DNA of 64,000 nt from a virus (IMGVR_UViG_3300042566_001512:124001-188000), one strand, 5' to 3'; counted from the first letter of the stretch, positions 9,118 to 18,988 are shown. Notes: generated by a model not told the origin, from the sequence alone. Made by a program: numbers and translations.

Positions 9118-9764
9118 AAAAGAACCTTAAACAGATAATGATGGCGCTAGAGGAACAGGCTAGCGGAAAAGCAAGCTTTGAGAGAGAATATGTTTTCTAT
9201 GCAAGGCTGTCAGATAAGAGACTGCTAGATAAAGCAACTCACGTGGAAACGCAGGAACAGTGGACTGTAAAGATAGCGAAAAATGACTCCAACCACGCCT
9301 CAGGTACAATAAGAATAAGAAGAACCGACGACAATGACAAGGTAAGCTACGTGCTTACTATCAAGACCCCGGTAAAGCCCCTAGAACGCGATACTGCAAA
9401 ATCTGATACGGTGGTAGCTGACGCGTCGCAAAACATGCTAGAAGTGGCTATAGACGCCTCTGAAGATGCCTTTGAGCAGTTTAAAATGATCTCTGAACAG
9501 GGCATGAAGAAAACTAGATATACCTTCCCGATAGACGGTACAGATCTTAAGTTTGAAGTGGATTTGTTTGATGGGCAAAAGGACGATAAACCCTGGGTAA
9601 AGATAGACCTTGAAGTCAAGCAGCATCTAGATAGTATTCCGCAACTGCCAAGTGGCTTTGAGGAAATTATATATAATCAAAAAGATGAACAAACCCAACA
9701 AGAAAAAGACATTATTTGGAATCTCTATGAAAAGATTTTCTTAATTAAAAATGTTTATCTATAA
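9114..9764 (+). CDS. CYTH-like domain protein (triphosphate tunnel family)
   Basis: The 216-residue protein shows the spaced charged motifs of the CYTH fold: EREY (23-26), GTIRIRR (64-70), YVLTIK (79-84), KTRYTF (133-138), KFEVDLF (146-152) and WVKIDLEV (161-168). In this superfamily, which includes ThiT/triphosphatases and adenylyl cyclase class IV, such residues line a tunnel that binds triphosphate substrates and metal ions. The substrate here cannot be told. Starts overlap on both sides (ATGA with the previous gene, TAATG with the next). Confidence 0.65.
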   Translation: MKKNLKQIMMALEEQASGKASFEREYVFYARLSDKRLLDKATHVETQEQWTVKIAKNDSNHASGTIRIRRTDDNDKVSYVLTIKTPVKPLERDTAKSDTVVADASQNMLEVAIDASEDAFEQFKMISEQGMKKTRYTFPIDGTDLKFEVDLFDGQKDDKPWVKIDLEVKQHLDSIPQLPSGFEEIIYNQKDEQTQQEKDIIWNLYEKIFLIKNVYL

Positions 9765-10072
9765 TGAAAATTATAATAAATAATAAACTTTTTACAGCTT
9801 GTTTAGAGAACGAATTCATTTTTCCAATATTGGCTTTGCTGGTGGCAATTTTTAGTTGTCAATTAGCTGAGTATTTTTTGCAGTTAAACCTCACTACGCT
9901 TTTTATTACGATGGGAGGTTTTATAGTTTATAGCCACTTAAGCGGGATTACGAGAAATAATATATTTAACTATGAAAAATACGATTTATATAAAAATAGT
10001 GAATTGTTCATATTTTCTAATGCTTGTTACGTGATAGCTATTATTATTTTTTCATCAATTATTTTTAAATAA
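9764..10072 (+). CDS. Small membrane protein
   Basis: The 102-residue protein has two to three hydrophobic segments (about 20-38, 43-58 and a C-terminal one ending IIIFSSIIFK). Its start overlaps the stop of the CYTH gene (TAATG). AT-rich codons match the neighbours. It is the last gene before a hairpin. Function unknown. Confidence 0.55.
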   Translation: MKIIINNKLFTACLENEFIFPILALLVAIFSCQLAEYFLQLNLTTLFITMGGFIVYSHLSGITRNNIFNYEKYDLYKNSELFIFSNACYVIAIIIFSSIIFK

Positions 10073-10088
10073 CGACTTTATGTACCGG

Positions 10089-10120
10089 CATAAATGGCAG
10101 GAAAAATCCTGCCATTTATG
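10089..10120. terminator. Bidirectional hairpin terminator
   Basis: Arms CATAAATGGCAGGA and exact complement with a 4-base loop, between convergent genes ending at 10072 and 10129. Confidence 0.8.
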
Positions 10121-10128
10121 TTGTTTTA

Positions 10129-10545
10129 TTAATCAGAAAATCTGGATCTGATTTCCTGTACCTTATCTAGCCATTCTTGTTGCAGCGCTTCGCCCCTTTG
10201 CACCTTAAAGAACAACGGGTCGGCTTCTTGCTCAAAGGCTATCTGGCGCAGTTTTCGAAGTCTTTCAGTTTTTTCTAACTGCATCTGTTCGGACTCTTGC
10301 TCAGTTAACTCTACCAGATTCCATTTCTGAATCCAACCGTCTTCCGTTTGTGCAGGAGTGTCCTCTTGAATTTTATATTTTAGTTTATCATAAACTGGAG
10401 CAGGCGTCTCTTTTAACGGGTATACCCGATACTCCTCTAAGACTTCGTTTGTTATCTCTTTTGGGAAAGACACATGTGGGTTGTCTTGCAAAAATTGATG
10501 GATCGAATATTTATTTGGTATTCCGTCTACTACTCTAATGTACAT
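10129..10545 (-). CDS. Tail fibre assembly / tail-associated protein
   Basis: The 138-residue protein ends with EADPLFFKVQRGEALQQEWLDKVQEIRSRF, a C-terminal pattern frequent in small phage proteins encoded beside tail fibre genes and often annotated as tail fibre assembly or chaperone-like. AAGGAA precedes the start. It is the last gene of the minus-strand fibre operon, downstream of a glycine-rich tip protein and a fibre. The chaperone role is inferred from this position. Confidence 0.6.
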   Translation of the reverse strand: MYIRVVDGIPNKYSIHQFLQDNPHVSFPKEITNEVLEEYRVYPLKETPAPVYDKLKYKIQEDTPAQTEDGWIQKWNLVELTEQESEQMQLEKTERLRKLRQIAFEQEADPLFFKVQRGEALQQEWLDKVQEIRSRFSD

Positions 10546-10554
10546 GTTTTTTCC

Positions 10555-11340
10555 TTAGTTAGCGTTAGATGGATAACTTCTTCCGACTCCCCAGATTATC
10601 CTCACGCCTGCCAGGCCCGAGGTATTTACGCTGGAGTCCAAGCTATATCCACCATCCCCGCCGCCACACGTTCCGCCTCTGCCATTACTGTCTTGGCCTT
10701 TGCTGCCACCGGACCCTCCTTCGCCTCCGTTGCCGGGATATGATCCGGCGGATCCAGAAGTTCCAGTACCAAGTAATCCAACACCCCCTCCGCCGCCGGC
10801 ACGGGTTGATCCGGTATTACCTGCGCCGCCGCCTCCAGCACCGCCAGTTCCAGAGAGTGGCGCAGTGGAGTTATTCCAGCTGCCTCCTCTGCCTCCGTTT
10901 CCGGAATAGCCGGCAGCGCCACCGCCACCCCCTCTTCCGGAGTTTTCGTCCGCAAGAGCATCTCCTGCTCCACCGGCTCCGCCGCTGTACTTTACTTGAC
11001 CCACTCCATTGGCTGCGCTACCGCCGGCGCCACCGAAGGCACCGTCTACTCCTTCTTCCGCTTTTAGTAACCAGGTTCCGGCCCTTAGTATTCCCGCTGT
11101 GGCTTGGTAGTCTATCGTAAGTTCTTCCCCCGGGGTAACCGGTATCGCGTTGGAGTATGAAAGTGCTCCGCCTCCGGCGCCCTGGTTTCGGTTTTGGCTA
11201 TAGCCACCGGCACCTACTGCTACTGCGCATATTTCTGTAACGCCCGCGGGAACAATCCACGTATCTGTGCTCCAGCCAGTCCACTGAATTTGACCTCTTG
11301 GCGGTGACGCCAATGCAGATTTTAAAATATTAGATAACAT
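10555..11340 (-). CDS. Glycine-rich tail tip protein (receptor-binding candidate)
   Basis: The product is 261 residues if it starts at the ATG at 11340, which overlaps the stop of the upstream fibre gene as TAATG; an in-frame start 16 codons earlier would lie inside that gene and is less likely. About residues 70-235 are a chain of poly-glycine segments (GGAGGAG and GGGGGAAG types) ending in WGVGRSYPSNAN. Similar polyglycine sandwich tips are known from T4-like gp38 adhesins, where loops between glycine runs choose the receptor. Pairing with the 380-residue fibre just upstream fits a tip bound to a fibre. Confidence 0.7.
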   Translation of the reverse strand: MLSNILKSALASPPRGQIQWTGWSTDTWIVPAGVTEICAVAVGAGGYSQNRNQGAGGGALSYSNAIPVTPGEELTIDYQATAGILRAGTWLLKAEEGVDGAFGGAGGSAANGVGQVKYSGGAGGAGDALADENSGRGGGGGAAGYSGNGGRGGSWNNSTAPLSGTGGAGGGGAGNTGSTRAGGGGGVGLLGTGTSGSAGSYPGNGGEGGSGGSKGQDSNGRGGTCGGGDGGYSLDSSVNTSGLAGVRIIWGVGRSYPSNAN

Positions 11341-12482
11341 TAAGCATTCCCCACTCTTGCGCCAAATATTGTAGATCCTACTTTCCACAAAACTATAACG
11401 GTGTACCCTGTAGTATTAAGCGTGGGCGCCGAGCCGGAGTCCGTTTTCCATGTAACGGAAAGGCTGGCCCAGTTTATTGTTCTAGAAGAACCGTCGTCCA
11501 CTAAAAGTGTAATGGACTGACCCTCTGACCATGATCCAGATGTAGGTGTGCTACTAGCGGTCAGTGCCCATGTTTGAATTGACCCGTTTTTTGGTTCTAG
11601 TGTAGGCGTGGTTCCGGTTACCGCAAACACTTCTTCAGTATACCCATTCGTAAGCGATAACGCTTCAACGGTCTTATTTTGTAATGTTTGAGCGCCCGCT
11701 ATAGTTACGGTGGTGTTTATTGGCGCATAAGTTACGGCCGCTGCCACTGCTGTAAGATATCCAGAGTCGTTGGTAAAGGCACTAACGTTAGAAGGCTGAG
11801 TGTAACTAAACACGCCCGTTAATGGGTTATAGCTTAGACTGCCGCTGGCGTTTACGGAGGCTCTGACTCTTGCTTGCGTGTAATAAAGATTAACAGAACC
11901 CTCTGCCACGGAGTCGGTAGATCCCGGAGCCGCACTTATTTCAGCGTAAGAGGAACCGCCCCATCTGTATGTTTTACCATTATCTATGGTAATGTATATT
12001 TTACCCGATTCACCAGTGACAGGCAGATTTGAAAAGCTCGATGCCTCTATAACGTCATCAACGTAGGAAGGCAGTTGTGAAGTGGCTATTTTACCGGTTG
12101 AATCTAGTCCGGCATATCCGTTTGCGGAATTTCTATTGAGTACGTTTTCTGGAGTAAAACCAAGTGCCGACGTCACGTCGATCGACGTGAGGGTGACGGG
12201 TCCGGTTCTGGTGTTGAAGCTGGCGACTCCTATTTCTACGGCTCCCCCGTCTTGAATCTGTAGGTTACCCGCTCCCAGTAGCGACGCTCCGTTGATGGTT
12301 TTAATGTTGACACCGGGCTGGAGCTCTTGCTGATACTCTGGGTGTGGGTTAACCGATTCCTCGTGAGCAGTTATGGCAGTTTCTATAAGGTTAGTTATAT
12401 TACTTACATCCACGCCTTTTACTTTTAGGCCATCTACGAAGTTAAACGGTAACCCGTTTCTTGTTCTTAGGTTATTACTCAT
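11340..12482 (-). CDS. Tail fibre protein
   Basis: The 380-residue protein begins with an adaptor module (RNGLPFNFVDGLKVKG) that recurs in the fibres at 20653 and 27102, where it presumably binds the virion. The middle has modular fibre repeats with SYVDDVIEA and VNLYYTQARVRA, and the end is a small beta-rich knob finishing GARVGNA. AGAAGGAT precedes the start. The gene is coupled to the glycine-rich tip gene by TAATG. Confidence 0.8.
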   Translation of the reverse strand: MSNNLRTRNGLPFNFVDGLKVKGVDVSNITNLIETAITAHEESVNPHPEYQQELQPGVNIKTINGASLLGAGNLQIQDGGAVEIGVASFNTRTGPVTLTSIDVTSALGFTPENVLNRNSANGYAGLDSTGKIATSQLPSYVDDVIEASSFSNLPVTGESGKIYITIDNGKTYRWGGSSYAEISAAPGSTDSVAEGSVNLYYTQARVRASVNASGSLSYNPLTGVFSYTQPSNVSAFTNDSGYLTAVAAAVTYAPINTTVTIAGAQTLQNKTVEALSLTNGYTEEVFAVTGTTPTLEPKNGSIQTWALTASSTPTSGSWSEGQSITLLVDDGSSRTINWASLSVTWKTDSGSAPTLNTTGYTVIVLWKVGSTIFGARVGNA

Positions 12483-12558
12483 TACTTAATCCTTCTTATA
12501 TAAAGGGGGCTTTTACAGTTCACAATATGCTCAAAGCTTAAATCTGGGTTTTACTACG

Positions 12559-12594
12559 CATATAGTCCCTGGAACACGTTCCAGGGACTATATG
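12559..12594. terminator. Hairpin
   Basis: Arms CATATAGTCCCTGGAA and complement with a 4-base loop, between the genes at 12619 and 12482, both on the minus strand. It would separate two fibre transcripts. Confidence 0.75.
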
Positions 12595-12618
12595 ACACAC
12601 TAACAATATAATTTAAAA

Positions 12619-13422
12619 TTAGCTGTATTGCTGTATCAGAGCTATAGCTTGCGTTTCACTAAGAGACTGGGCATTTATCATTGCCTGCAAGCTTCCCAGG
12701 CCTTGGTCGGTTCTTGCTATGGCGCTGTTTACGTTTTGTAATAGACCCTCGGTGAGTGCCAGTGCTTGTATGGCTGAGTTGTTTGCGTTTGTTGCAGCCG
12801 CTGCACTAAGAACCGTTACGGTGTTGTCGGGGTCGTCTAAAAGCTGCCTTAGTCCGGATATACTGGTATCGATGTACGACAGTATCTCCATGTGGGCTAT
12901 TTCATCGCCCAAAAGTATAGCAGTTTTTAGTCTCTCTAACTCTGCTACCATGTATTCAAAACCTATAACGTCCCCTACTCTGTGCAGGTGATTACTAGGT
13001 TCAAAAGACGTGGGGCGATCTAGTATATTGGGCCAAGACACGGGTCTTTGATCCGATAACAGATTATCAAGAAGTAGCTTTATTGCCTCAAATGTTCTCT
13101 CATACCCGCCACCAAGGGCTTGGTAGTTTAGTCGTACAGAATTACTTACAGAAGGGTTAGTAATTACAATTACTGTACAGATTTCTTTACCGGACTGGGC
13201 AGTTGGTATTCCCACCACATCCAGACACTTATAGTGAATGTCTCTTACAAGTAAAGAGTTAGTTGTGGCGTCATAGACTTCAAGAGACTGTGTGTAATAG
13301 GGTCCATAAATAGGCGCTAAAGAACGATAATTCTTTACAGCTAATTCGTGCACCTCTCCTAGTACTCTGTTATCGGGGTTTGTTCCGGTTAAATCTAAAT
13401 TAAATCTAATAGGGTTTGCCAT
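12619..13422 (-). CDS. Fibre/baseplate attachment protein, family A (short member)
   Basis: The 267-residue protein consists of the N-terminal module shared by the proteins at 13468, 15659 and 19133: an opening NPDNRVLGE, then PIYGPYYTQSLEVY, YQALGGGYE and SWPNILDRPTSF with conserved spacing. After it comes a helical, Ala/Gln-rich region (about 195-267) with no distal domain. It is probably a baseplate-proximal connector or a headless fibre. CGGAGAAA precedes the start. Confidence 0.6.
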   Translation of the reverse strand: MANPIRFNLDLTGTNPDNRVLGEVHELAVKNYRSLAPIYGPYYTQSLEVYDATTNSLLVRDIHYKCLDVVGIPTAQSGKEICTVIVITNPSVSNSVRLNYQALGGGYERTFEAIKLLLDNLLSDQRPVSWPNILDRPTSFEPSNHLHRVGDVIGFEYMVAELERLKTAILLGDEIAHMEILSYIDTSISGLRQLLDDPDNTVTVLSAAAATNANNSAIQALALTEGLLQNVNSAIARTDQGLGSLQAMINAQSLSETQAIALIQQYS

Positions 13423-13467
13423 TTTGTTTTATTTCTCCGTTTACCACTATACTACCGTGGCGAATTG

Positions 13468-15531
13468 TCAATTGGATACCGCGTTAATCATTCTAACGAG
13501 ACTTATGTTGTCTATGCCAAAGCTATTTCCTGTCGTATCTGTGGCGTGGTTCAGTAGCTCCAGTTTAGTGGTCGGATTGTTTCCCGTAGTGAACGAGTAA
13601 ATAATGTCCCTTTGTATGGATTTATTAGGATTTAGTACCACCGTCTTAGAGTGAAGAACGCCGTCTACCATTAGTCGTATGTCTGGTAAATTGACTGTTC
13701 CGTATACTAAAGAGTATTTTAATTGATATCTAGTATTTGGATCTAGTGGTATTTCCTGAGACCAGAAACTAATATTTGGACTTTCGCTAAAAACGAACAA
13801 ATATTTGCCGTCATCTAGTTTAATATCGTTGGGGTTAATTATACCTGGCTCCGTATATGTGTTTTGGCTATCCAGTGTAGCTATAGGGATGTCAGTTACT
13901 TTAATCTTGTCTCTACTAGTGAAGTCTAGTCTAGGAGACATTACGGTAGCAAAATTAGAAGCGCCCTCACTAAAACTTGGGTTGGTTATATAGTTAACGT
14001 CGACCTGGTATCTTAATCTGATATAGGTCAATATCGAGTGTATTTCTACTTTAGACAGTTCTCTTTGGTACACTAGCAAAAGATGCAGTTCTGCATTTTG
14101 ATCAACGCTGGGATGACCCAAATACTGCATTTCTTGACCGATGCCTTCTATATCTAGAGTGGACTGATCTATGTTGTTAGGTGCCTTATAGAAATTAAAA
14201 GGCGTGTTGCTAAGGCACATGCAATCTTTTTCTCTGGACCCTACTTTCATCACAGTTACATGTGCTCCACCGTCAAAAAACTTTGAGGTTTTGCCCAGGT
14301 AAGATATTTCATTATTGTTTATATCGCTGTACTGTGCAGCTATTCCGTTTAAAACATCTATTTCTAGTTTCTTAACATCGCTAGACAAGATGGGTAATTT
14401 AATTTGATTAGAAGAGTCCCTCGGGGCGGTGACTGCGATTATGGTCTGGCCCTTTGAGAAGTTAAGAAAGAGCCCGCCTTGCTTGTTTATCCATTGATTG
14501 GTACTGAACTTAACCGCGTTTTTGCTAGGAAAAACATAACTAGGTCCATAGCTAGGAGGGTTTTGCTGGTCTGCACTAAATGTAGTTTGGGCAGATCCGG
14601 TACTCGCCCATGTTAAAGTATTTGGGTCGTAGTTATCGGAATCTAGTCTGACGTAAAGGCCTCCCATAATACTGGGAACGTCTATCAAAGTACCGTTTTC
14701 CTCAAACTCTCGTATGCATAAAAGATTGGCGACGTTAGCTAGCTTATCGTTTGCGTTCAGGTGCTTATAATCAAGTAACTTTTGTTCCAGTAGATCCGTT
14801 TTATTACGAAGTTCTTGAAATTTAATATCTATGGAATTTAATTCCTCAGACAAAATTACAAGTGTATCTTCTGCCGATTTGTTAAGAGCGGTTATTAGAT
14901 CTACTTTTTGCAGTGGCTCTGTATTATACTTTTCAAAGAAAGAGTCTTGTTCAGTGAAGTACTCGTTTACTATGGACAGATGTATAGCTCTATCTCCAGT
15001 GGTAACTGCGACCTTTACCAGCCTCAAAGCGTCTGTTACGTATTCTAATCCATATATATCCAAAGCATCTTGGAGGTGCGGTGCTGGAGGATAACCTTTG
15101 GGTTTATTGATTATTTCGTTCCAGCTTATGTTTGAGTTATTATCATCTATGGCAGCTATTGCCGCACCTAGTAATTCCCTGTTTACTTGATCGTGACCAC
15201 CAAGGGCCTGGTAACTTATAGATAAAGTAGAAGAGGCAACAGACGGGAATAACAAAATAACAGTACAAACAGAGCCACCTACTAATTTTGTCACCTTGTG
15301 AAGCATCTCTGTGGCTATATAGTGCTGTTCTTTTTCCAGCAACGTGGCTTCCTGGGTATTCTCGTCGATAGAATAGACTCTTAAGCTATCGCTATAAAAA
15401 GCACCATATTTTGGTAAAATTAGCTTAATAGGCAAAAGTGACTGTACTTGATGAATTTCTTCTATTATTAGGTTATCTTGGGACTGACCAGTCCTGTCTA
15501 GCTCTAAATAAAAATTAGGTGCAGTGGCCAT
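13468..15531 (-). CDS. Fibre protein, family A, with LamG-like domain
   Basis: The 687-residue protein starts with the family A module (LPKYGAFYSDSLRVYS, YQALGGHDQ, SWNEIINKPKGYPP), then a short coiled coil (about 205-265). Residues about 290-520 look like a concanavalin/LamG-type jelly roll, ending LLLVYQRELSKVEIHSI, a pattern usual at the last strand and helix of such domains. The final 150 residues resemble a second beta-sandwich, possibly carbohydrate binding (FSESPNISFWSQEIPLDPNTRY). A surface polysaccharide as target is inferred from the fold. AAAGGAAG precedes the start. Confidence 0.65.
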   Translation of the reverse strand: MATAPNFYLELDRTGQSQDNLIIEEIHQVQSLLPIKLILPKYGAFYSDSLRVYSIDENTQEATLLEKEQHYIATEMLHKVTKLVGGSVCTVILLFPSVASSTLSISYQALGGHDQVNRELLGAAIAAIDDNNSNISWNEIINKPKGYPPAPHLQDALDIYGLEYVTDALRLVKVAVTTGDRAIHLSIVNEYFTEQDSFFEKYNTEPLQKVDLITALNKSAEDTLVILSEELNSIDIKFQELRNKTDLLEQKLLDYKHLNANDKLANVANLLCIREFEENGTLIDVPSIMGGLYVRLDSDNYDPNTLTWASTGSAQTTFSADQQNPPSYGPSYVFPSKNAVKFSTNQWINKQGGLFLNFSKGQTIIAVTAPRDSSNQIKLPILSSDVKKLEIDVLNGIAAQYSDINNNEISYLGKTSKFFDGGAHVTVMKVGSREKDCMCLSNTPFNFYKAPNNIDQSTLDIEGIGQEMQYLGHPSVDQNAELHLLLVYQRELSKVEIHSILTYIRLRYQVDVNYITNPSFSEGASNFATVMSPRLDFTSRDKIKVTDIPIATLDSQNTYTEPGIINPNDIKLDDGKYLFVFSESPNISFWSQEIPLDPNTRYQLKYSLVYGTVNLPDIRLMVDGVLHSKTVVLNPNKSIQRDIIYSFTTGNNPTTKLELLNHATDTTGNSFGIDNISLVRMINAVSN

Positions 15532-15612
15532 ATTAGGTAACTTCCTTTATATATGTTAATTTTTTACCCAAAAATAGGATAGATCACATCATGTTTAAAA
15601 CAATCAATGGCA

Positions 15613-15641
15613 TAATAGGAGGACAAAAAGTCCTCCTATTA
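15613..15641. terminator. Hairpin
   Basis: Twelve-base arms TAATAGGAGGAC and complement, just after the 15659-17173 minus-strand gene ends. Confidence 0.75.
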
Positions 15642-15658
15642 ATTAGTGATTACTATAG

Positions 15659-17173
15659 TCAATAACCCAGAGCTTGTCTTAGAACGAATGGCGGTAGGCC
15701 AGTGTTATGAAAGTGTGGCATAAATTCTAAAACGTCCCCTGCCACTATTGGATAATTTACAGATACCTGATTAACTGTGACTGTGAAATCTGTACCGTTG
15801 AACAAGACCAATGCATCGTTTAGTCTCAAACAGTATCCGTCAGAATCTATGGGCGTACTTATCAAATCGAATATTTCATTTTGGTCAGTTACTGTGAATT
15901 TTTGATATAGTCTATTTGATGGATTGTTTATCTTTATTGGCTTAGTTTGTATTACTATATCTACTACTTCACCTGCCAACAAAGGTTCTAAGAAAGTAAT
16001 TTCTGTATCGTTTATTTGGTAATTTACGGTGTTTATAAGTTCAGAAAACTTATTTATTACCACTCTAATACAGGTACCCATCAGTGGGCTGGAGTTTAGG
16101 CTATACGTCACTTGGTCAGCCAAAGCGCTAAACGAATAAACCTGGTAAGCGTCTTTATCCTCGTGAAGCCATCTTCCCATGGGAGGATTAGATACTGGCT
16201 TTATTACGGTATATCCGTTATCCGCTTCCGTATTAGTAGTGGACCAATAATAAGTACTAGAAGAGGAGTCACCTGGCGCAAGCTTACCTAGCAAGAGTAC
16301 GGCATGTACCTTGTTTGAATCTGTGCTTGGCACGTGTAGCTGCCTTAGTTCATTTATATTCTTTACCCGTAGTACGGCCTGATCAAGCGTTTGGTTAGTG
16401 GCGGTTCCTATAAGGGAGGCCCCTAGTTTAGTAGCCAGCGCAAGCATAGCGTCTGCAGCGTTGCCTATGGACTCCAATACCACTTGTATAGCCAGCCTCA
16501 CGCCTCTTGGGGTCATGTACTTGGTTATGCTAGTACCGTCAATAGATTCCGCATCGGTTGCCACTCCAAAGTTTTGTACATTACCAAGACCCAGCATATT
16601 CTTCGTGGGTATCAGCGAAGGGTCTACTACGGGACCTTGTACTGGCTTATCTGCAATAGCCTGTGCAACGTCTTCAACGGACTGAACCACGTCCGACATT
16701 CCCACTAGGTCTGTCAAGTTCCACTCGTGATCGACTACCGGAAACAAAGTAGGAACGTTGGCCACCTGCTCCCAGCTAGTCACCCTGGGGTTTCTTGTCA
16801 TGTCTGACAATATTTCGTTTATTTGAACTGGATCCAAAGTCCACTGTCCACCAACGGTGTTGTATGCTAGAGTTATAACTCCGGCAAGCTGTAGATTTAA
16901 TAAAGATATCCCACCATAAATCGGCTTAGCGCAACTTCTACTAGCTGCTATGAACTGAAAGCTAAAATGAAAGTCTATCCCCTCGACTAGAAATCTAATA
17001 TTGTTATCTATGTCTTTATATGAAATAGTGCAGCCATCTGCAAAAAATGGAGCGTAGGTTGGCACTATGAAATGGTAATTCCTACCAGACACCGCGGTGA
17101 TTATTTGCTGTTCGCCAGTTATTCTGTTAGCGGGAAGAGTACCCGTAGGATCAAATTCGTAAAAGGTCGTCAT
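15659..17173 (-). CDS. Fibre protein, family A
   Basis: The 504-residue protein has the family A N-terminal module (LPANRITGEQ, PTYAPFFADGCTISYKD, YNTVGGQW, SWEQVANVPTLFPV). A long middle region with VTKYMTPRGVRLAIQ-like sequence (TSITKYMTPRGVRLAIQVV) is typical of phage structural repeats. The last 170 residues contain two small beta domains (NYQINDTEITFLEPLLAGE and LFNGTDFTVTVNQVSVNY) that also occur in the plus-strand paralogue at 19133. ATAAGGA lies upstream of the start. Confidence 0.65.
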   Translation of the reverse strand: MTTFYEFDPTGTLPANRITGEQQIITAVSGRNYHFIVPTYAPFFADGCTISYKDIDNNIRFLVEGIDFHFSFQFIAASRSCAKPIYGGISLLNLQLAGVITLAYNTVGGQWTLDPVQINEILSDMTRNPRVTSWEQVANVPTLFPVVDHEWNLTDLVGMSDVVQSVEDVAQAIADKPVQGPVVDPSLIPTKNMLGLGNVQNFGVATDAESIDGTSITKYMTPRGVRLAIQVVLESIGNAADAMLALATKLGASLIGTATNQTLDQAVLRVKNINELRQLHVPSTDSNKVHAVLLLGKLAPGDSSSSTYYWSTTNTEADNGYTVIKPVSNPPMGRWLHEDKDAYQVYSFSALADQVTYSLNSSPLMGTCIRVVINKFSELINTVNYQINDTEITFLEPLLAGEVVDIVIQTKPIKINNPSNRLYQKFTVTDQNEIFDLISTPIDSDGYCLRLNDALVLFNGTDFTVTVNQVSVNYPIVAGDVLEFMPHFHNTGLPPFVLRQALGY

Positions 17174-17316
17174 GGTGCTTTGTCCTTATCAAAGGCTATC
17201 AATGTTGTGAATTTTTTGATACTGTTAATCAAAAACAAATATCGTTAACAGGGCTATACCATTGCTTTTGGGGGGTATAGTGAACAAGGTTAACACATCA
17301 ACGGAGTAAATGAAAT

Positions 17317-18552
17317 ATGTATACAGCGGTTAATGCGGTTGGCGTTAAAAAGGGAGTCAACCAAAGATGGCAAACTATAGATATAACTAGCATTACTATA
17401 GCTAACCTCTACGATATCTATCGTAGGGTCTTTTTGACTTTACAGACAGGAACTCCTGCAGTAACTGTTTATCTAGATATGGACGCGGTTAGGTCAGAAT
17501 ACTCCACCTACGACGACACTATAACTCAGTGGTTAATTGATCTAATGGACGCTAGTTTGCCAACCTCATCAACCGTGCCGCCTATACAAACCAGGACTGC
17601 CAGGTTCATGGACGCGTTTAGAGCAGGGTACTCCATTAAACCTTATAATTCAATATACGGCGATAATGTTAGCGAGTCAGATAAATTAGACGCGCTTTTA
17701 ACCAGAAGTTCTCCAGTGTCTAACTACCCAGTTTTTCACAGCACAACCTTAGTTAGTGTAAACGGGTTTTACCATAGAACAGACACAAATGGCACAAATG
17801 GAATAGTTGTATATAAAGCGGCAGAGAGCGCAAAAAAGTCTAATCAAAACCAGATGGGGCTATTGACGTTCGAGGGAATGTGTTCCCTTGAAATTGTGCC
17901 ATTTACCCAGTCGATGATATACAAGCAACAAGAAAACGTTCCTTTATCCGAAGCAGCATATATAAATACCGGATTAGATCTTACCAATAAAAACGTATTA
18001 TTTATAATTGGCGGGTACATGCACTTTGTTGGTGATCTTGTAACCCAGGTAGGCATTAATACTTTTAAAATAGATTTTAGTAACTACCCCATATTTGATA
18101 GATTCTACGAAATGAAGGCTCACCTCAATGTATCCTCGTTTGATCTATCTAGCACCGAAGTAAACCCTAATCAGATATCCGTAGAAGAACTTCAAACGGA
18201 CGAAAACATAAAAGCTTTAATTTTAATGAATCAGTCTTTTATGGTGGTTTTAAATACGGGGCATCTTTATACCGATAAAAACTATGTAAGAGCAACTGGC
18301 TATCCGGGTAGCTACATAGCGTATACGACACCAAACAAAACTCTGGTTACCGGTTTAGGTAGACATAATGAATATTGGTATCGACAAGAAGATGACCAGT
18401 ACATTTTAACAGTGTACGACAACGCAGTATCTAACAGAATATACAATACGATTAATCCGTATTTTGAAAACTCTATAGGCGACAGTGAACTTCCTACGGA
18501 TCCTGTTTACCTATCCGGGGCGTATTTTTTAGAAATAGGAAGAGACGAATGA
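17317..18552 (+). CDS. Probable virion protein, unknown function
   Basis: The 411-residue protein has CGGAG before its ATG and opens a long plus-strand unit of fibre genes. It has no signal peptide or membrane helix. The C-terminal half is beta-rich (IGGYMHFVGDLVTQVGINTF). A conserved opening such as NAVGVKKGVNQRW suggests a structural connector. I do not recognise the family. Confidence 0.5.
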   Translation: MYTAVNAVGVKKGVNQRWQTIDITSITIANLYDIYRRVFLTLQTGTPAVTVYLDMDAVRSEYSTYDDTITQWLIDLMDASLPTSSTVPPIQTRTARFMDAFRAGYSIKPYNSIYGDNVSESDKLDALLTRSSPVSNYPVFHSTTLVSVNGFYHRTDTNGTNGIVVYKAAESAKKSNQNQMGLLTFEGMCSLEIVPFTQSMIYKQQENVPLSEAAYINTGLDLTNKNVLFIIGGYMHFVGDLVTQVGINTFKIDFSNYPIFDRFYEMKAHLNVSSFDLSSTEVNPNQISVEELQTDENIKALILMNQSFMVVLNTGHLYTDKNYVRATGYPGSYIAYTTPNKTLVTGLGRHNEYWYRQEDDQYILTVYDNAVSNRIYNTINPYFENSIGDSELPTDPVYLSGAYFLEIGRDE

Positions 18553-18638
18553 GCGCCCCGCTTTTCAAAAAACGATTTAAAAGAAGTTTAAGTTTCGGTT
18601 AATTTATAAAAAATTAAATCTTATACAAAGGGTTTATA

Positions 18639-18977
18639 ATGATCTACAAAATCATTTATACAAATAAATTTATCCCAAGCCGATTTGCGGCCAGATCTAT
18701 CGGTCCTTTAATATTGGTTAGACCGAAGTACACTGGCGACAAGGGGTTGATTGAGCACGAAAAAGTGCATGTAAAACAATATTGGCTTACTTTAGGATTA
18801 TTTGGAATACCTTATAACTTGTTTAAAAAGTTCAGGCTAATTTGCGAGGTGGCCGCCTACAAAGAGCAATTAAAACACTACGATACCGACAAGACGCAGC
18901 TATTTGCTTACCACCTAGCTACTCTTTATAATTTGGACATTACTCAAGAAAAAGCGGTTGAGCTACTTTCTAAATAA
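18639..18977 (+). CDS. Small putative zinc metallopeptidase
   Basis: The 112-residue protein carries HEKVH at residues 40-44, the HExxH zinc-binding signature, followed by a helix with E70 (CEVAAYKEQL) that could be the third ligand. The flanking context IEHEKVHVKQYW is typical of compact peptidase-like proteins seen in phages. The substrate is unknown; processing of tail fibres or host envelope proteins would be a guess. AAAGG precedes the ATG. Confidence 0.6.
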   Translation: MIYKIIYTNKFIPSRFAARSIGPLILVRPKYTGDKGLIEHEKVHVKQYWLTLGLFGIPYNLFKKFRLICEVAAYKEQLKHYDTDKTQLFAYHLATLYNLDITQEKAVELLSK

Positions 18978-18988
18978 AGCAATCAAGC

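Noticed and set aside
10569-11120. Arg/Leu-rich plus-strand ORF of 183 residues
   Set aside because: It is the complement of the glycine codon repeats in the tail tip gene; the composition follows from that alone.
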